NCBI GenBank assembly: GCA_947302435.1
Contig: CAMYVQ010000017.1
Coordinates: forward strand, 1 to 52,295
Length of the DNA: 52,295 nucleotides
Source of the DNA: an uncultured Prevotella sp.
GTDB taxonomy: Bacteria; Bacteroidota; Bacteroidia; Bacteroidales; Bacteroidaceae
Reading direction: 5' to 3'
Shown: positions 16,429 through 25,995 of the stretch, piece after piece
How positions within the stretch are numbered: the stretch's first letter is position 1
Layout: every line of letters begins with the position of its first letter
Translations under genes and position numbers: made by a program
Notes under the pieces: model-generated
Databases searched by the model: none
Told to the model about the DNA's origin: nothing
What the model saw: only the letters and a program-made list of their open reading frames with translations

Positions 16429-17559
16429 ATGAAGACTGTGTATCTTTTGGCCGTCGTCTCGTTGCTGCTCGGCTGCGGCAACGAATCTGAGGCCGAGCCA
16501 AGAACGGAAACGCAAATCACCCCATCTCCCACGACCACTCAGGAGGGTATCAGTACCACTCCCGTCAACCCGAACGCCACGACTCCCACCAAGCAGCTCT
16601 ATGCCAAACTGCTCAACCTCTATGGCAAGAAAGCACTCTCGGGCGTGGTGGCCAACGTCGACTGGAACATCCGCGAAGCCGAGAATGTGCATGAATGGAC
16701 TGGCAAGTGGCCAGTCATCAACGTGTTCGACTTTATCAACATCCACGCCTCGAAAGATGTCAATCCGCAGGGATGGCTCGACTATTCGGACATGACGCAT
16801 GTAGACCAATGGCAACAGTTGGGCGGCATCGTCGGCTGTATGTGGCACTGGCAGGTGAAAGCCAACAACGGCACGGACATGACCTGTTCACCCGGCGAGA
16901 ACCCCGGTGAGACAAGCTTCGACCCTTCGAAGGTCTATGAGAATGGCACAGCAGAGAACAAGCAGGCTATTCACGATGTCGACCAAGTGGCAGGCTATCT
17001 GAAGAAGATGCAGGCCAAAGGCATTCCCGTAATTTGGCGGCCATTGCATGAGGCAGCAGGCAACACCTATGAGTTCGAGGGTGGCGGTGCATGGTTCTGG
17101 TGGGGTTCCAAAGGCCCCGAAGCCTATAAAAAGCTATGGCGATGGATGTACGAACGTTTGGTCAGCTTCCACCACCTGAACAACCTGATTTGGGTATGGA
17201 CGGCACAGACGGGCGACGACGACTGGTATCCTGGCGACGATGTGGTGGATATAGTAGGCCGCGATAATTATGCCGCCCTTCAGTATCCGCTCATGAAGGA
17301 GTTCAAGCAGCTCTCAGAAGAATACCCCACAAAGATGATCACTTTGGCCGAATGCGGCAATGGCGATGAAGTGCATATCTCCCTTTGGTCGAAAATCTGG
17401 ACACAAGGCTCACGCTGGTCGTGGTTCATGACGTGGTACGACTACAACTACAACGAGGGTACGAGCGATGAACACCAGTTTGCCGGTCCCGAATGGTGGA
17501 AGGATGCCTTCGACAGCGGTACGGTTCTCGACCGCGAAGCGTGGAAATCAATGAAATAA
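16429..17559 (+). CDS. GH26 endo-beta-1,4-mannanase, surface lipoprotein
   Basis: A 376-residue lipoprotein that cuts beta-1,4-mannosyl linkages in mannan. The lipobox SLLLGC is followed by an acidic stretch (GNESEAE), which in Bacteroidetes favours export to the cell surface. GH26 hallmarks are IWRPLHEAAG with acid/base about E208, WFWWGS, and the nucleophile in TLAECGNG at about E308. The ATG at 16429 is chosen because the lipoprotein signal starts there and the promoter lies just before it. It heads the operon with susC and susD, consistent with the enzyme that makes the first cuts outside the cell. An upstream in-frame start at 16261 would overlap the terminator and is rejected. Confidence 0.93.
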   Translation: MKTVYLLAVVSLLLGCGNESEAEPRTETQITPSPTTTQEGISTTPVNPNATTPTKQLYAKLLNLYGKKALSGVVANVDWNIREAENVHEWTGKWPVINVFDFINIHASKDVNPQGWLDYSDMTHVDQWQQLGGIVGCMWHWQVKANNGTDMTCSPGENPGETSFDPSKVYENGTAENKQAIHDVDQVAGYLKKMQAKGIPVIWRPLHEAAGNTYEFEGGGAWFWWGSKGPEAYKKLWRWMYERLVSFHHLNNLIWVWTAQTGDDDWYPGDDVVDIVGRDNYAALQYPLMKEFKQLSEEYPTKMITLAECGNGDEVHISLWSKIWTQGSRWSWFMTWYDYNYNEGTSDEHQFAGPEWWKDAFDSGTVLDREAWKSMK

Positions 17560-17571
17560 AAAGGAAAAGTC

Positions 17572-18720
17572 ATGAAAAGATTAGTAATATTATTCCTTTC
17601 TCTGGCTTTCTTTCTTGGGGTGAATGCCGATGAGCGTACCATTCTTCTCGGACCGAAGACCATTGGCCCGGGGTGGAAAGACAATATCCTGTTGGAGGCA
17701 CGCCATTTCGAGAAGGCCAAGGCAGGCGACATCGTCACCGTCTATCATGACAATGCCAAGCGCACGGCACAGGCCGCCTTCCAGGATCCAAAGGACTGGC
17801 AGGGCGTGGCCCCTGAATATGGATGTTTCAACGTGGGTGGCCCCTTCCGCATGACACTCTCAGACGAGATACTGGCAAAGTTGCGCGAGCGCGGCTGCTA
17901 TATCGGTGGTCACGACTACCGTATCTTACGTGTCACGCTAACTCCCGGCGAGGAGTTCGTGGAGAAGATTGTATGGCGCGGCCCTGCCAAGCAGATGAAG
18001 AGCGACTGGAGTGTCAGCGCCGAACTGCCTGCGTCCTGCTTCAAGACGTTGAAAGTGGGCGACGGTCTGGTGCTCCATGCTTCTCGTGTAGAGGAAGGCG
18101 CTGCCGCCAAAATCATGGACTTCACATGGAATGTGCTTGAAAAGGCTACCGACGGCATCCCCGTTGGGCCTACGGGTTGTACCTATTATATGAATGATGA
18201 CGCCCCGCTGCTGAAACTACAGTTGGCTGGCAAGGACAATCCTGCTGCCCTGCGCATCGGTGGCAAGGGCTATCGCCTCGACAAGGTGGGCATCGTTTCA
18301 TTCATCGGCCAGCGCAGTGAAGACCTGACCGATGTACAGCGTGCCCCCAAAGAATACAAGTTGCAACCCGGCGAACTGTTTCACGGCGAAAAACGCTTCC
18401 CCAACGACTGGAGCGGCAATCTGCGACTCACCGCAGAACCCTTTCAGGAGTGTACAGAGAATGATGTGCTGATTATCCACTACAGCCTCACCCCCGGCCC
18501 CTCTCTCGGGGGAGAGGCTTTAATGTCGTTCCGCGAGAACAAAGGAAAATGGTATGACATCACTGGAGCGAAAGAGCCCGTATGGTATAAACTCGACGGC
18601 AACGATGTGGTGCTCACCTTCGACAATCCCATGCTCCTCGACCACCTGAAGACAACAGGTCTTGTGGTCACCGGTTTAGGCTTTACCCTTACGAAAATTG
18701 AACTCATATCTGTACAATAA
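17572..18720 (+). CDS. Secreted protein with three repeated beta-rich domains (putative mannan-binding)
   Basis: A 382-residue protein with a signal peptide (to VNA, about residue 19). It contains three copies of the repeated domain also found in the proteins at 14364 and 25070, ending RGCYIGGHDYRILRVTLTP, KGYRLDKVGIVSF and GLVVTGLGFTLTKIELI. It starts 12 bp after the GH26 gene and 16 bp before susC, so it is part of the surface uptake unit. Near residue 305 the third domain carries an extra SLTPGPSLGGEAL segment encoded by a G/C-rich palindromic element (18487-18518). No sorting tail or lipobox is seen, so it may be periplasmic or held in a complex. A catalytic role is not supported. Confidence 0.75.
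   Translation: MKRLVILFLSLAFFLGVNADERTILLGPKTIGPGWKDNILLEARHFEKAKAGDIVTVYHDNAKRTAQAAFQDPKDWQGVAPEYGCFNVGGPFRMTLSDEILAKLRERGCYIGGHDYRILRVTLTPGEEFVEKIVWRGPAKQMKSDWSVSAELPASCFKTLKVGDGLVLHASRVEEGAAAKIMDFTWNVLEKATDGIPVGPTGCTYYMNDDAPLLKLQLAGKDNPAALRIGGKGYRLDKVGIVSFIGQRSEDLTDVQRAPKEYKLQPGELFHGEKRFPNDWSGNLRLTAEPFQECTENDVLIIHYSLTPGPSLGGEALMSFRENKGKWYDITGAKEPVWYKLDGNDVVLTFDNPMLLDHLKTTGLVVTGLGFTLTKIELISVQ
18487..18518. repeat. G/C-rich palindromic element inserted in frame
   Basis: A CTCACCCCCGGCCCCTCTC-type block runs into GGGGGAGAGGC. It encodes LTPGPSLGGEA inside the third repeat domain of the protein at 17572. Related elements interrupt the GH36 gene (28123-28146) and wbqC-like gene (45349-45380). 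Confidence 0.75.
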
Positions 18721-18736
18721 CTAAAAACATATCAAT

Positions 18737-21700
18737 ATGCAAAAATGGATTTTATTCTGCCTCCTGCTCGCATGCAGCATGGGAGTTGAGGCGCAGACAA
18801 AAATCACGGGTCGGGTGCTCGACGGAGCCAATCCTGGCGAGACACTCATCGGTGCCAGCGTAAAGGTGCCGGGAACGAGCATCGGAACGATTAGTGACCT
18901 TGATGGAAATTTCCAGTTTGAGTTGCCCGAAGGCAAGTTCATCATTCAGGTGTCGATGATTGGCTACAAGACACAGGTGGTGAACGTGAAAGGCAAGACC
19001 ACCATTGAAGTGACACTACAGGAAGATGCAGGGCTGATGGAAGAGGTGGTCGTGGTGGGCTACGGTACGATGAAGAAGCGCGACCTCACGGGAACCGTCT
19101 CTCAGATCAAAGGCGACGACCTGCGTGCTGGCGGTGCCACCGACGTGGCCCATGGTCTGCAGGGCAAGATTGCCGGTGTGCAGGTGCAGCAGAGCGACGG
19201 CTCGCCCGGTGCCGGGGTGAGCATCACCGTGCGCGGTGCCAACTCGTTCACCACGTCATCACAGCCATTGTATATCGTCGACGGTATACCCTTCGGCACC
19301 GACCCGAACGGTACGCCGACGAGCGATGCCAACAGCGGTAACAACCAGCAGACATCGCCCCTGCAGATGCTCAATCCCAACGACATCGAGAAGATTGAGG
19401 TGCTGAAGGATGCCTCAGCTACCGCCATCTACGGTAGTCGCGGTGCCAACGGTGTGGTCATCATCACCACTCGCAAGGGACAGACGGGCAAGCCGAAGGT
19501 GGAGGCCGGTATGAAATGGACAGTACAGCACATCGGTCGCCGCGTGAAGACGCTCAACCCCTACACCTATGCCCTCTACCAGAACGAGGCCAACGAGAAC
19601 AGCCTGTATTATGAGAACGGCACACAGCGTAATCCCTATCGTGGCGAGTGGGAATACCCCTATACGGGCGGCTCGTTCATCTATACGCAGGGCAAATACA
19701 ATCCTTCGCCCGAAGACTTCCTCAGTCCTGGTCAGCGCACGGACGAATATGGCAATGTGGACGTGGTGGAGGGTGCCGACTGGCAGGACGAAATCTACCA
19801 AACGGGCTGGCAACAGGAATACAATGCCAGCGTGAGCGGTGGCTCCAACGAGGGGTGGTATGCCTTTTCCGGAAGCTATACCAAACAGGACGGCATTATC
19901 AAGAACACGGGTTATGAGCGCTACGGTCTGAGCATCAACATTGCCCGTCACATCACCAACTGGCTTGAGATAGGCACGAGCAGCCATTTTACCAACGCTA
20001 CGACCGATTTCCAACGCACAAACTCCGAGAATACGGGCATCATCCGCTCGGCCCTCATCTTCCCGCCCACGGTGAAAGAAGAAAGCGATGCCACCGACTG
20101 GCTGGCCGCCAACCCGGCAAACTATGTGAACGGTGCCACCGACCAACTGAAACAGATCTCATGGTTCTCGTCGAGCTATGCCGAAGCGCAGATTACGCCG
20201 TGGCTGAAGTTCCGTCAGAACCTCGGTCTGGGCTATAACGACGGGCATCGCAATACTTATTACAGCCGTCTTTGCCAAGAGGGAAAGAGTCCCATCAACG
20301 GCAAGGCGGGTAAGGCCACGAACACGTGGAAGAGTTTTACCAGCGAGAGTCTGCTCACCCTTGACAAGACCTTCGGCATCCATAAGCTGAACGCCGTGGC
20401 AGGCATTACTTTTGAAAGCGGACGCGGCGAGAGCCAGAGCATGACAGCCACTAACTTCCCCAACGACCTGACGAAGGGTGCCGACATCTCGATGGCTCTC
20501 GACCGTCCTACGGTGAAGAGCGACCCGGAGACGAAGATGAACCTTGAGTCGTTTCTTGCCCGTGTCAACTATACCTTATTAGACAAGTATCTCTTCACCG
20601 CATCGGTGCGTACTGACGGTTCATCGGCCTTCCAGGAGAACAAGAAGTGGGCCACGTTCCTTAGTGGTGCCTTTGCGTGGCGTGCCATCGATGAGACTTT
20701 TATCCAAGACCTGAACTTCTTCTCGAACCTGAAGTTCCGCGTATCGTATGGTGAGACGGGTAATCAGGGCATCGGTGCCTATCGCACACTGGCTGTGCTA
20801 CAGGCAGCCAACTATCCCTACAACGGCACGCTATCGAGCGGTTTCTCGATGGTTGACTGGCGCGGTCCGCAGAATCCCGACCTGAAATGGGAAACCACGG
20901 CACAGGTGAACGCCGGTATCGATTTCGGTTGGTTGGACAATCGCCTGCAACTGACTGTTGACTACTATTACAAGAAAACGCGCGACCTGCTACAGATGGT
21001 CACCATCCCCTCGTCGTCGGGTTTCTCACAGCAACTTGTCAACAGTGGCAACGTGACCAACGAGGGTCTGGAGTTCACACTGAGTTATGACGTGCTGCGC
21101 AAGGGCGACTGGAAATGGAACTTCTCCGGCAACCTGTCGTTCAACCGCAACCGCATTAGCGGACTAGACGGCGACCAGTATGCCACGGCCCTGTGGTCGA
21201 AGGCCGACCAGGTCTTTTTGCAGCGCAACGGTTGTCCCATCGGTACACTATACGGCTATGTGGAGGACGGCTATTATGACAATATCTCCGAAGTACGCTC
21301 CAACAAGGCCTACGCTGGCCTGACCGATGCCGAGGCCCTACGCTATGTGGGCGAAATCAAGTATCGCGACCTGAATGGCGACGGGCAGATTACGCAGGAT
21401 GATCGTACCATCATTGGCAATACCAATCCCGATTTCACCTACTCGCTGACCAACAACCTTTCGTACAAGAACTTCAACCTGAGTTTCATGCTCCAAGGAA
21501 CACAGGGCAACGACATCTTGAACTATAATCTGACTGATGTCACCATGTCGAATATCGGCAACATCCCCGTCTCGGCATACGAAGGACGCTGGACGGCTGC
21601 CAGAGTGGACGGCGGTTCCGCCGCCGTTAGTTGGCCCAAAGCCACGGCAGGCTACACCCGCACCTGGCTCGTCAGCAACCGCTATGTGGAGAACGGCTCC

Positions 21701-21931
21701 TATTTGCGTTGTAAGTATATTACGCTGAGTTACGACTGGCTGAAGCCCCTGAAAGGCATTGAGAAGATAGGCTTCTCACTGACGGCCAATAACCTCTTCA
21801 CCATTACCGACTACTCGTGGTTCGACCCCGACGTGAATGCCGGTGGACAGAATGCAGCCTGCCCGGGTGTCGACAGTTACTCTTATCCTTCGGCTCGCTC
21901 CTTCACGTTTGGCGTGAACTTCCAATTCTAA
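18737..21931 (+). CDS. SusC/RagA-family TonB-dependent outer-membrane transporter
   Basis: A 1064-residue outer-membrane porin-like receptor that imports mannan oligosaccharides with energy from TonB. A signal peptide (to VEAQ, about residue 20) is followed by a carboxypeptidase-like regulatory domain (about 24-100, ITGRVLDGANPGETLIGASV). Next come the TonB-box-like VVVVGYGTMKKRDLTG, the plug domain (about 110-240, with NPNDIEKIEVLKDASATAIYGSRGANGV) and a long beta-barrel ending in ARSFTFGVNFQF with the terminal aromatic. Length is normal for the family. The susD-like gene follows after 34 bp. Substrate assignment rests on the neighbouring enzymes. Confidence 0.96.
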   Translation: MQKWILFCLLLACSMGVEAQTKITGRVLDGANPGETLIGASVKVPGTSIGTISDLDGNFQFELPEGKFIIQVSMIGYKTQVVNVKGKTTIEVTLQEDAGLMEEVVVVGYGTMKKRDLTGTVSQIKGDDLRAGGATDVAHGLQGKIAGVQVQQSDGSPGAGVSITVRGANSFTTSSQPLYIVDGIPFGTDPNGTPTSDANSGNNQQTSPLQMLNPNDIEKIEVLKDASATAIYGSRGANGVVIITTRKGQTGKPKVEAGMKWTVQHIGRRVKTLNPYTYALYQNEANENSLYYENGTQRNPYRGEWEYPYTGGSFIYTQGKYNPSPEDFLSPGQRTDEYGNVDVVEGADWQDEIYQTGWQQEYNASVSGGSNEGWYAFSGSYTKQDGIIKNTGYERYGLSINIARHITNWLEIGTSSHFTNATTDFQRTNSENTGIIRSALIFPPTVKEESDATDWLAANPANYVNGATDQLKQISWFSSSYAEAQITPWLKFRQNLGLGYNDGHRNTYYSRLCQEGKSPINGKAGKATNTWKSFTSESLLTLDKTFGIHKLNAVAGITFESGRGESQSMTATNFPNDLTKGADISMALDRPTVKSDPETKMNLESFLARVNYTLLDKYLFTASVRTDGSSAFQENKKWATFLSGAFAWRAIDETFIQDLNFFSNLKFRVSYGETGNQGIGAYRTLAVLQAANYPYNGTLSSGFSMVDWRGPQNPDLKWETTAQVNAGIDFGWLDNRLQLTVDYYYKKTRDLLQMVTIPSSSGFSQQLVNSGNVTNEGLEFTLSYDVLRKGDWKWNFSGNLSFNRNRISGLDGDQYATALWSKADQVFLQRNGCPIGTLYGYVEDGYYDNISEVRSNKAYAGLTDAEALRYVGEIKYRDLNGDGQITQDDRTIIGNTNPDFTYSLTNNLSYKNFNLSFMLQGTQGNDILNYNLTDVTMSNIGNIPVSAYEGRWTAARVDGGSAAVSWPKATAGYTRTWLVSNRYVENGSYLRCKYITLSYDWLKPLKGIEKIGFSLTANNLFTITDYSWFDPDVNAGGQNAACPGVDSYSYPSARSFTFGVNFQF

Positions 21932-21965
21932 TCTTGAACCACGAATTAAAAGAACTACACGAATC

Positions 21966-23723
21966 ATGAATACCTCTGAAATAAAATATGTTCTTCTGTT
22001 ATTATGTCTGTCCTCGTTTTTCTGTCTCTCTTCCTGTAAGAGTTGGATTGAGGAAGATCCCGAAGGTCTCGTGACCGACGAGCGTGTAGGCGACAGCGAG
22101 GAGGCTGCTGCCGAGTGGGTGACGGGCACCTATTCGAAACTTATCTACGATATGTTCTGCTGGGGTTACTTCCCCCGTGTACTGGAGTTTGATGCCGACT
22201 ACATCAGTGGTCCCGACTGGCTCTTCGGAACCTTCGGTGCCGGCAACTTCCAAGGCGAGAGCGACGTAACCGATGCACTGTGGAAAGGGTGCTACGGACT
22301 CATCGCCCGTGCCAACAACGCTGAGCGACATATCAATGCCATGTCGAACATTAGTACCGAAGCCAAGAACAACGCCATTGGCGAGATGAAATTCCTGCGC
22401 GCCTTTGCCTACTTCCTGATGGTTCGTGCCTACGGCCCGCTGCCCATTCAGCCAGAAGAGGCTACCACGGAGTATGACCAGCCCCGACAGTCTGTAGCCG
22501 ATGTTTACGCTTATATCGTCAAGAATTTGGAAGAGGCCGCAGGGCTGATGTATAAGAACACTGACAGGGCTTACCAGGCTGGCCATGCCTCTGCTGGTGC
22601 TGCAGCCGGACTGTTGGCCAAGGTTTATGCCACACAAGCCTCTGCCGCCATGCCCGCAAGTACAGAAATTATTGTCCGAACAGGTCCTGCCTACGATGGC
22701 ACGGGTGATGACCGCACCTACGCTCCGTTGCGCTCCATCACCATGCAGAAGACTGTCGTCAGTGGCTATGAAGGGATGAATGCCACGTCGCTCTATCAGC
22801 AAGCTGCTACATGGGCCAAGAAGGTGATTGATGGTGAGTATGGCAGTTATGAGCTGCTGGCCTACGACCAATTGTGGAAGAAAGCCTCGTGCAATGCATC
22901 GGAGTTCATGTTCTCGCTCTGCACGGTCAGTGGTGATGCTACCTATAAGGTCAGTGTACATTCTCAGTACGAAGGCTATATGACGGAACAGGGCAGCGAC
23001 TTCATTCAGGAAGGTGGCTGGGTAGGCTGCACCCGCCACTGGTACGACCTCTTCGACAGTCAGGACCTGCGCATTGTGAAGGGAGTCAAGCACCGCTGGC
23101 GTGCCAAGACGCAGCGCGAAAGCAACAGCGGCTTCTACTATCCTCAGAACAACGAGTACACCATTGCCGCCACGGGCTATGACCTCTCTGGCAATCATAT
23201 CGGCGACCCCATGGGCATCTATGCCGACGGCGTGTCCTATTACTATTCACAGGATGCGCAATGTCTGGCCTTTACCACAAAATATATGGATGTGACCAAC
23301 AATGCCATCAACAATGCCGACGCCAACTTCCCCTTCTTGCGCTATGCTGACGTGTTGCTCGTTTATGCCGAGGCACAGAATGAATTAGGCAACAGCAACG
23401 AGGCCATCGATTATCTGAATAAAGTACGCACCCGTTCCAATGCCACGGTAGCATCAGCCACCGGCGCGACCGCCATCGACAGCAAAGCGAAACTTCGCTC
23501 AGCCATCATCGAGGAACGTGCCAAGGAGTTTGCCTGCGAGGCTGACCGTCGCTGGGATCTCATTCGCTGGGGCATCTACCTACAGGCCATGAATGCCATT
23601 GGCGGCAGTGATGATGCCGGTGTGCTGAAAACCCGACAAGAACGCAATCTGCTCTTCCCGATTCCCCAGCCTGAACTGAACACCAACAAGGCCATCACCG
23701 AAAACAACCCCGGATGGAACTGA
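21966..23723 (+). CDS. SusD/RagB-family glycan-binding lipoprotein
   Basis: A 585-residue surface lipoprotein that acts as the lid of the SusC transporter and binds oligosaccharide. The lipobox is CLSSC, followed by KSWIEEDPEG with acidic residues. The family signatures are present: the N-terminal AEWVTGTYSKL helix, EMKFLRAFAYFLMVRAYGPLPI near residue 140, and the C-terminal PFLRYADVLLVYAEAQNELGN, ERAKEFACEADRRWDLIRWG and LLFPIPQPELNTN. It lies directly after susC and before a third surface protein. Confidence 0.96.
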   Translation: MNTSEIKYVLLLLCLSSFFCLSSCKSWIEEDPEGLVTDERVGDSEEAAAEWVTGTYSKLIYDMFCWGYFPRVLEFDADYISGPDWLFGTFGAGNFQGESDVTDALWKGCYGLIARANNAERHINAMSNISTEAKNNAIGEMKFLRAFAYFLMVRAYGPLPIQPEEATTEYDQPRQSVADVYAYIVKNLEEAAGLMYKNTDRAYQAGHASAGAAAGLLAKVYATQASAAMPASTEIIVRTGPAYDGTGDDRTYAPLRSITMQKTVVSGYEGMNATSLYQQAATWAKKVIDGEYGSYELLAYDQLWKKASCNASEFMFSLCTVSGDATYKVSVHSQYEGYMTEQGSDFIQEGGWVGCTRHWYDLFDSQDLRIVKGVKHRWRAKTQRESNSGFYYPQNNEYTIAATGYDLSGNHIGDPMGIYADGVSYYYSQDAQCLAFTTKYMDVTNNAINNADANFPFLRYADVLLVYAEAQNELGNSNEAIDYLNKVRTRSNATVASATGATAIDSKAKLRSAIIEERAKEFACEADRRWDLIRWGIYLQAMNAIGGSDDAGVLKTRQERNLLFPIPQPELNTNKAITENNPGWN

Positions 23724-23753
23724 TGGAATTACGAATCTAAAAATACATAAACT

Positions 23754-24947
23754 ATGATGACCAAGATATATCATTTCGCCATTGTCTGTTCCATGTGCTA
23801 CGGCATTGCCGCAACCCTCTCAAGCTGCGATAGTATCGTTGACTACGATGACAATTACACCCCTGCCGAGCAGTTGGCAAATACGGGTACACCTGTCATT
23901 AATGCCGTCTACGATGTGACCGACACCGCCTTTGTCACGCCCATCACACAGGGCACACTCAACCAGACGGTGGTGCTTGTCGGACAGAACCTGAATCAGG
24001 TGCAGTCGGTGTCGTTCAACACGGTGCCATGCGACCTAAGGAATGTTTATGCCATGTCGACACGCGCCATTGTACAAATACCAGCCAAACTATCAACAGA
24101 ACAGCAGAACCAGATTGTCTACATCACACCGCAGGGCAAGTGCAGTTATGACTTCCTGATACCTTTCCCCGACCTCACCATCACGGGCTTGACCTGTGAA
24201 TTCACGAATGCAGGCGACTCTGTGACCATCCAAGGCAAGAACTTCGATCTCTACGACTTTGAAGGCGGTATCTCCACCGTCACGATAGGCTCCCAGACAT
24301 TGGGCGTTGGCTCTGTCACCTCTGAATCCATGAAGGTACTCATCCCCGAAGGAACGCCCGAAAACAGCGACCTGACACTCTCCTGGCAGACCAACGGCAC
24401 ACATCACACCGCCACACTCCCCTTCCGCCCCACACAGTATTTGCTGTTCGGCAATTTCGATGGCATCACGCCCAACATCGACGGCCCGGTAAAGATGGCC
24501 ATCGAAACCGACGACGGTATCGGCGCATCGGCATGGCTGAATCAGAAAAACCTTCATTTCACAGGCCATTATAATGCCTGGTCGTGGAACACCATCGACC
24601 TCTCTTGCAACATGATCAGCAATGTGCCTGAAGGTTTTGCCGACGGCAATCTCGACGACTACTTCTTTAAAATGGAAGTGCTGACCAACGCCAATTTCCC
24701 CCTCACCGAACAGGCAGGCCTTCAATTCTGCTTCAACTGGGGTGAATCGTATGCATGGAATCCAGCCAACGGACTGGGCATCAACACGCGTGGACAGTGG
24801 CAAACCGTCACGTTGCCACTTGCACCCATGGCAACCAAGGGTATCTCTGCCCCCAACACATGGCAAACACTGCGCATCACCTTTCAGCCCCATGCCGACT
24901 ACGATGCTGACTTCCGGATAGCCAATTTCCGTATTGTGAAAAGATAG
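23754..24947 (+). CDS. Surface glycan-binding lipoprotein (SusE-position, IPT/TIG domains)
   Basis: A 397-residue lipoprotein in the position of a SusE/SGBP gene after susD. A lipobox-like TLSSC (about residue 25) is followed by DSIVDYDDNY. Two IPT/TIG immunoglobulin-like domains lie at about 48-125 (LNQTVVLVGQNLNQVQSVSF) and 130-220 (TNAGDSVTIQGKNFDLYDF). A C-terminal beta-sandwich of about 180 residues, rich in Trp (WLNQKNLHFTGHYNAWSWNT, WNPANGLGIN), is the probable glycan-binding part. No catalytic residues are recognisable. It ends the operon; a hairpin terminator and promoter 3 follow. Confidence 0.85.
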   Translation: MMTKIYHFAIVCSMCYGIAATLSSCDSIVDYDDNYTPAEQLANTGTPVINAVYDVTDTAFVTPITQGTLNQTVVLVGQNLNQVQSVSFNTVPCDLRNVYAMSTRAIVQIPAKLSTEQQNQIVYITPQGKCSYDFLIPFPDLTITGLTCEFTNAGDSVTIQGKNFDLYDFEGGISTVTIGSQTLGVGSVTSESMKVLIPEGTPENSDLTLSWQTNGTHHTATLPFRPTQYLLFGNFDGITPNIDGPVKMAIETDDGIGASAWLNQKNLHFTGHYNAWSWNTIDLSCNMISNVPEGFADGNLDDYFFKMEVLTNANFPLTEQAGLQFCFNWGESYAWNPANGLGINTRGQWQTVTLPLAPMATKGISAPNTWQTLRITFQPHADYDADFRIANFRIVKR

Positions 24948-24970
24948 TTTTCGGACAACAATTTACAATG

Positions 24971-25025
24971 TGTCAGAGACGGGCAACTAAGTGTCAGCCC
25001 GTCTCTCTCTTTTGCCGTACTTTTG
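24971..25025 (+). promoter_or_regulatory. Mannan-locus promoter 3 with conserved 16-bp element
   Basis: TGTCAGAGACGGGCAA (24971-24986) starts 47 bp upstream of TACTTTTG (25018-25025). It drives the gene at 25070. No TTTG is seen at -33. Confidence 0.78.
24975..25010 (+). terminator. Hairpin after the SGBP gene, overlapping the promoter 3 element
   Basis: A 10-bp perfect stem AGAGACGGGC (24975-24984) with GCCCGTCTCT (24997-25006) and a 12-nt loop; the tail CTCTTTTG is a weak T-run. Its left arm overlaps the 16-bp regulatory element, so terminator and operator share bases. Confidence 0.65.
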
Positions 25026-25069
25026 CAGTGACAATTTTTTTATTATCCAACCTTTAAAAACTATCAAAG

Positions 25070-25948
25070 ATGAAAAAACTATTTACTTTAGCATTTGCCA
25101 TGCTGGCAATGACAGCCGCAGAGGCCGAGGAGAAAACAGTATGGGAAGGTAATGAGGCCATCTCTTGGAACACTGAAGCTGCTCCCGGCACACAGTTCGA
25201 GACGCCCGAAGGCACATTCACAGGATTGCAGACGGGCAACACCATCCGCATCTACACTACCACAACCTACGAAGACCCACAGTATGTGGTCACCTATAAA
25301 AAAGGTGATGGCTGGGAGTGGACTGACCTTGAAACGAGTTTTGCCAACAGCATTATCAGCTATGTCGTTGCCGACGACCAGACAGCCACCGAGATTGCCG
25401 AACGTGGCATTATCTTGCGCGGACAGGCTTGGACAGCAACAAAGATCACCATCGAGGCCGAGACCGCCGTCCCCGTTTTAGGCGAACAGATCATCTGGGA
25501 AGGTTCCGAGCCTATTTCATGGAACACTGAAGTGGCTCCCGGCACACAGTTCGAGACACCCGAGGGCATTTTTGCCAACCTGAAGAATGGCGACACCATC
25601 CGTGCATACACCACCACAACCTACGAAGATCCGCAGTACGTACTGACCTACAAGAAGGGAGACAGCTGGGAATGGACTGACCTTGACATTGAGGTCGAAG
25701 AAGGTGTCATCATCCTCACCGTCGAAGACGAACAGACTACAGATGAGATCAGCGGACGCGGCCTTATCTTCCGCGGACAGGCTTACACTCTCACCAAAAT
25801 CACCCTCAGCAGAAAGACCACTACCGCCATTGCCAGCATAAAGGACACACAGCGTATCGCCACTGCCTACAGCCTGAGCGGACAGAAGGTCGGAAACCAA
25901 TACAAAGGATTAGTTATCATCAACGGTAAAAAGTTTGTCAGGCGATAA
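25070..25948 (+). CDS. Secreted protein with two near-identical beta-rich repeat domains and sorting tail
   Basis: A 292-residue secreted protein. The signal peptide ends at AEAE (about residue 20). Two tandem copies of the repeat domain (about 23-128 and 139-248) are very alike (TVWEGNEAISWNTEAAPGTQ and IIWEGSEPISWNTEVAPGTQ). The DNA is also alike, for example GGCACACAGTTCGAGAC in both, so the duplication is recent. Each repeat closes with RGQAWTATKITI or RGQAYTLTKITL. The tail AYSLSGQKV...GLVIINGKKFVRR is of the type IX style. It has its own mannan-type promoter. With no catalytic motif, glycan binding is the best inference. Confidence 0.78.
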   Translation: MKKLFTLAFAMLAMTAAEAEEKTVWEGNEAISWNTEAAPGTQFETPEGTFTGLQTGNTIRIYTTTTYEDPQYVVTYKKGDGWEWTDLETSFANSIISYVVADDQTATEIAERGIILRGQAWTATKITIEAETAVPVLGEQIIWEGSEPISWNTEVAPGTQFETPEGIFANLKNGDTIRAYTTTTYEDPQYVLTYKKGDSWEWTDLDIEVEEGVIILTVEDEQTTDEISGRGLIFRGQAYTLTKITLSRKTTTAIASIKDTQRIATAYSLSGQKVGNQYKGLVIINGKKFVRR

Positions 25949-25995
25949 CACCATGAAGTAGACACCAACGCACTACGACAAAGAAATCATGAGGG

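Noticed and set aside
22002..23198. Minus-strand open frame of 398 codons
   Set aside because: Antisense shadow of the SusD gene.
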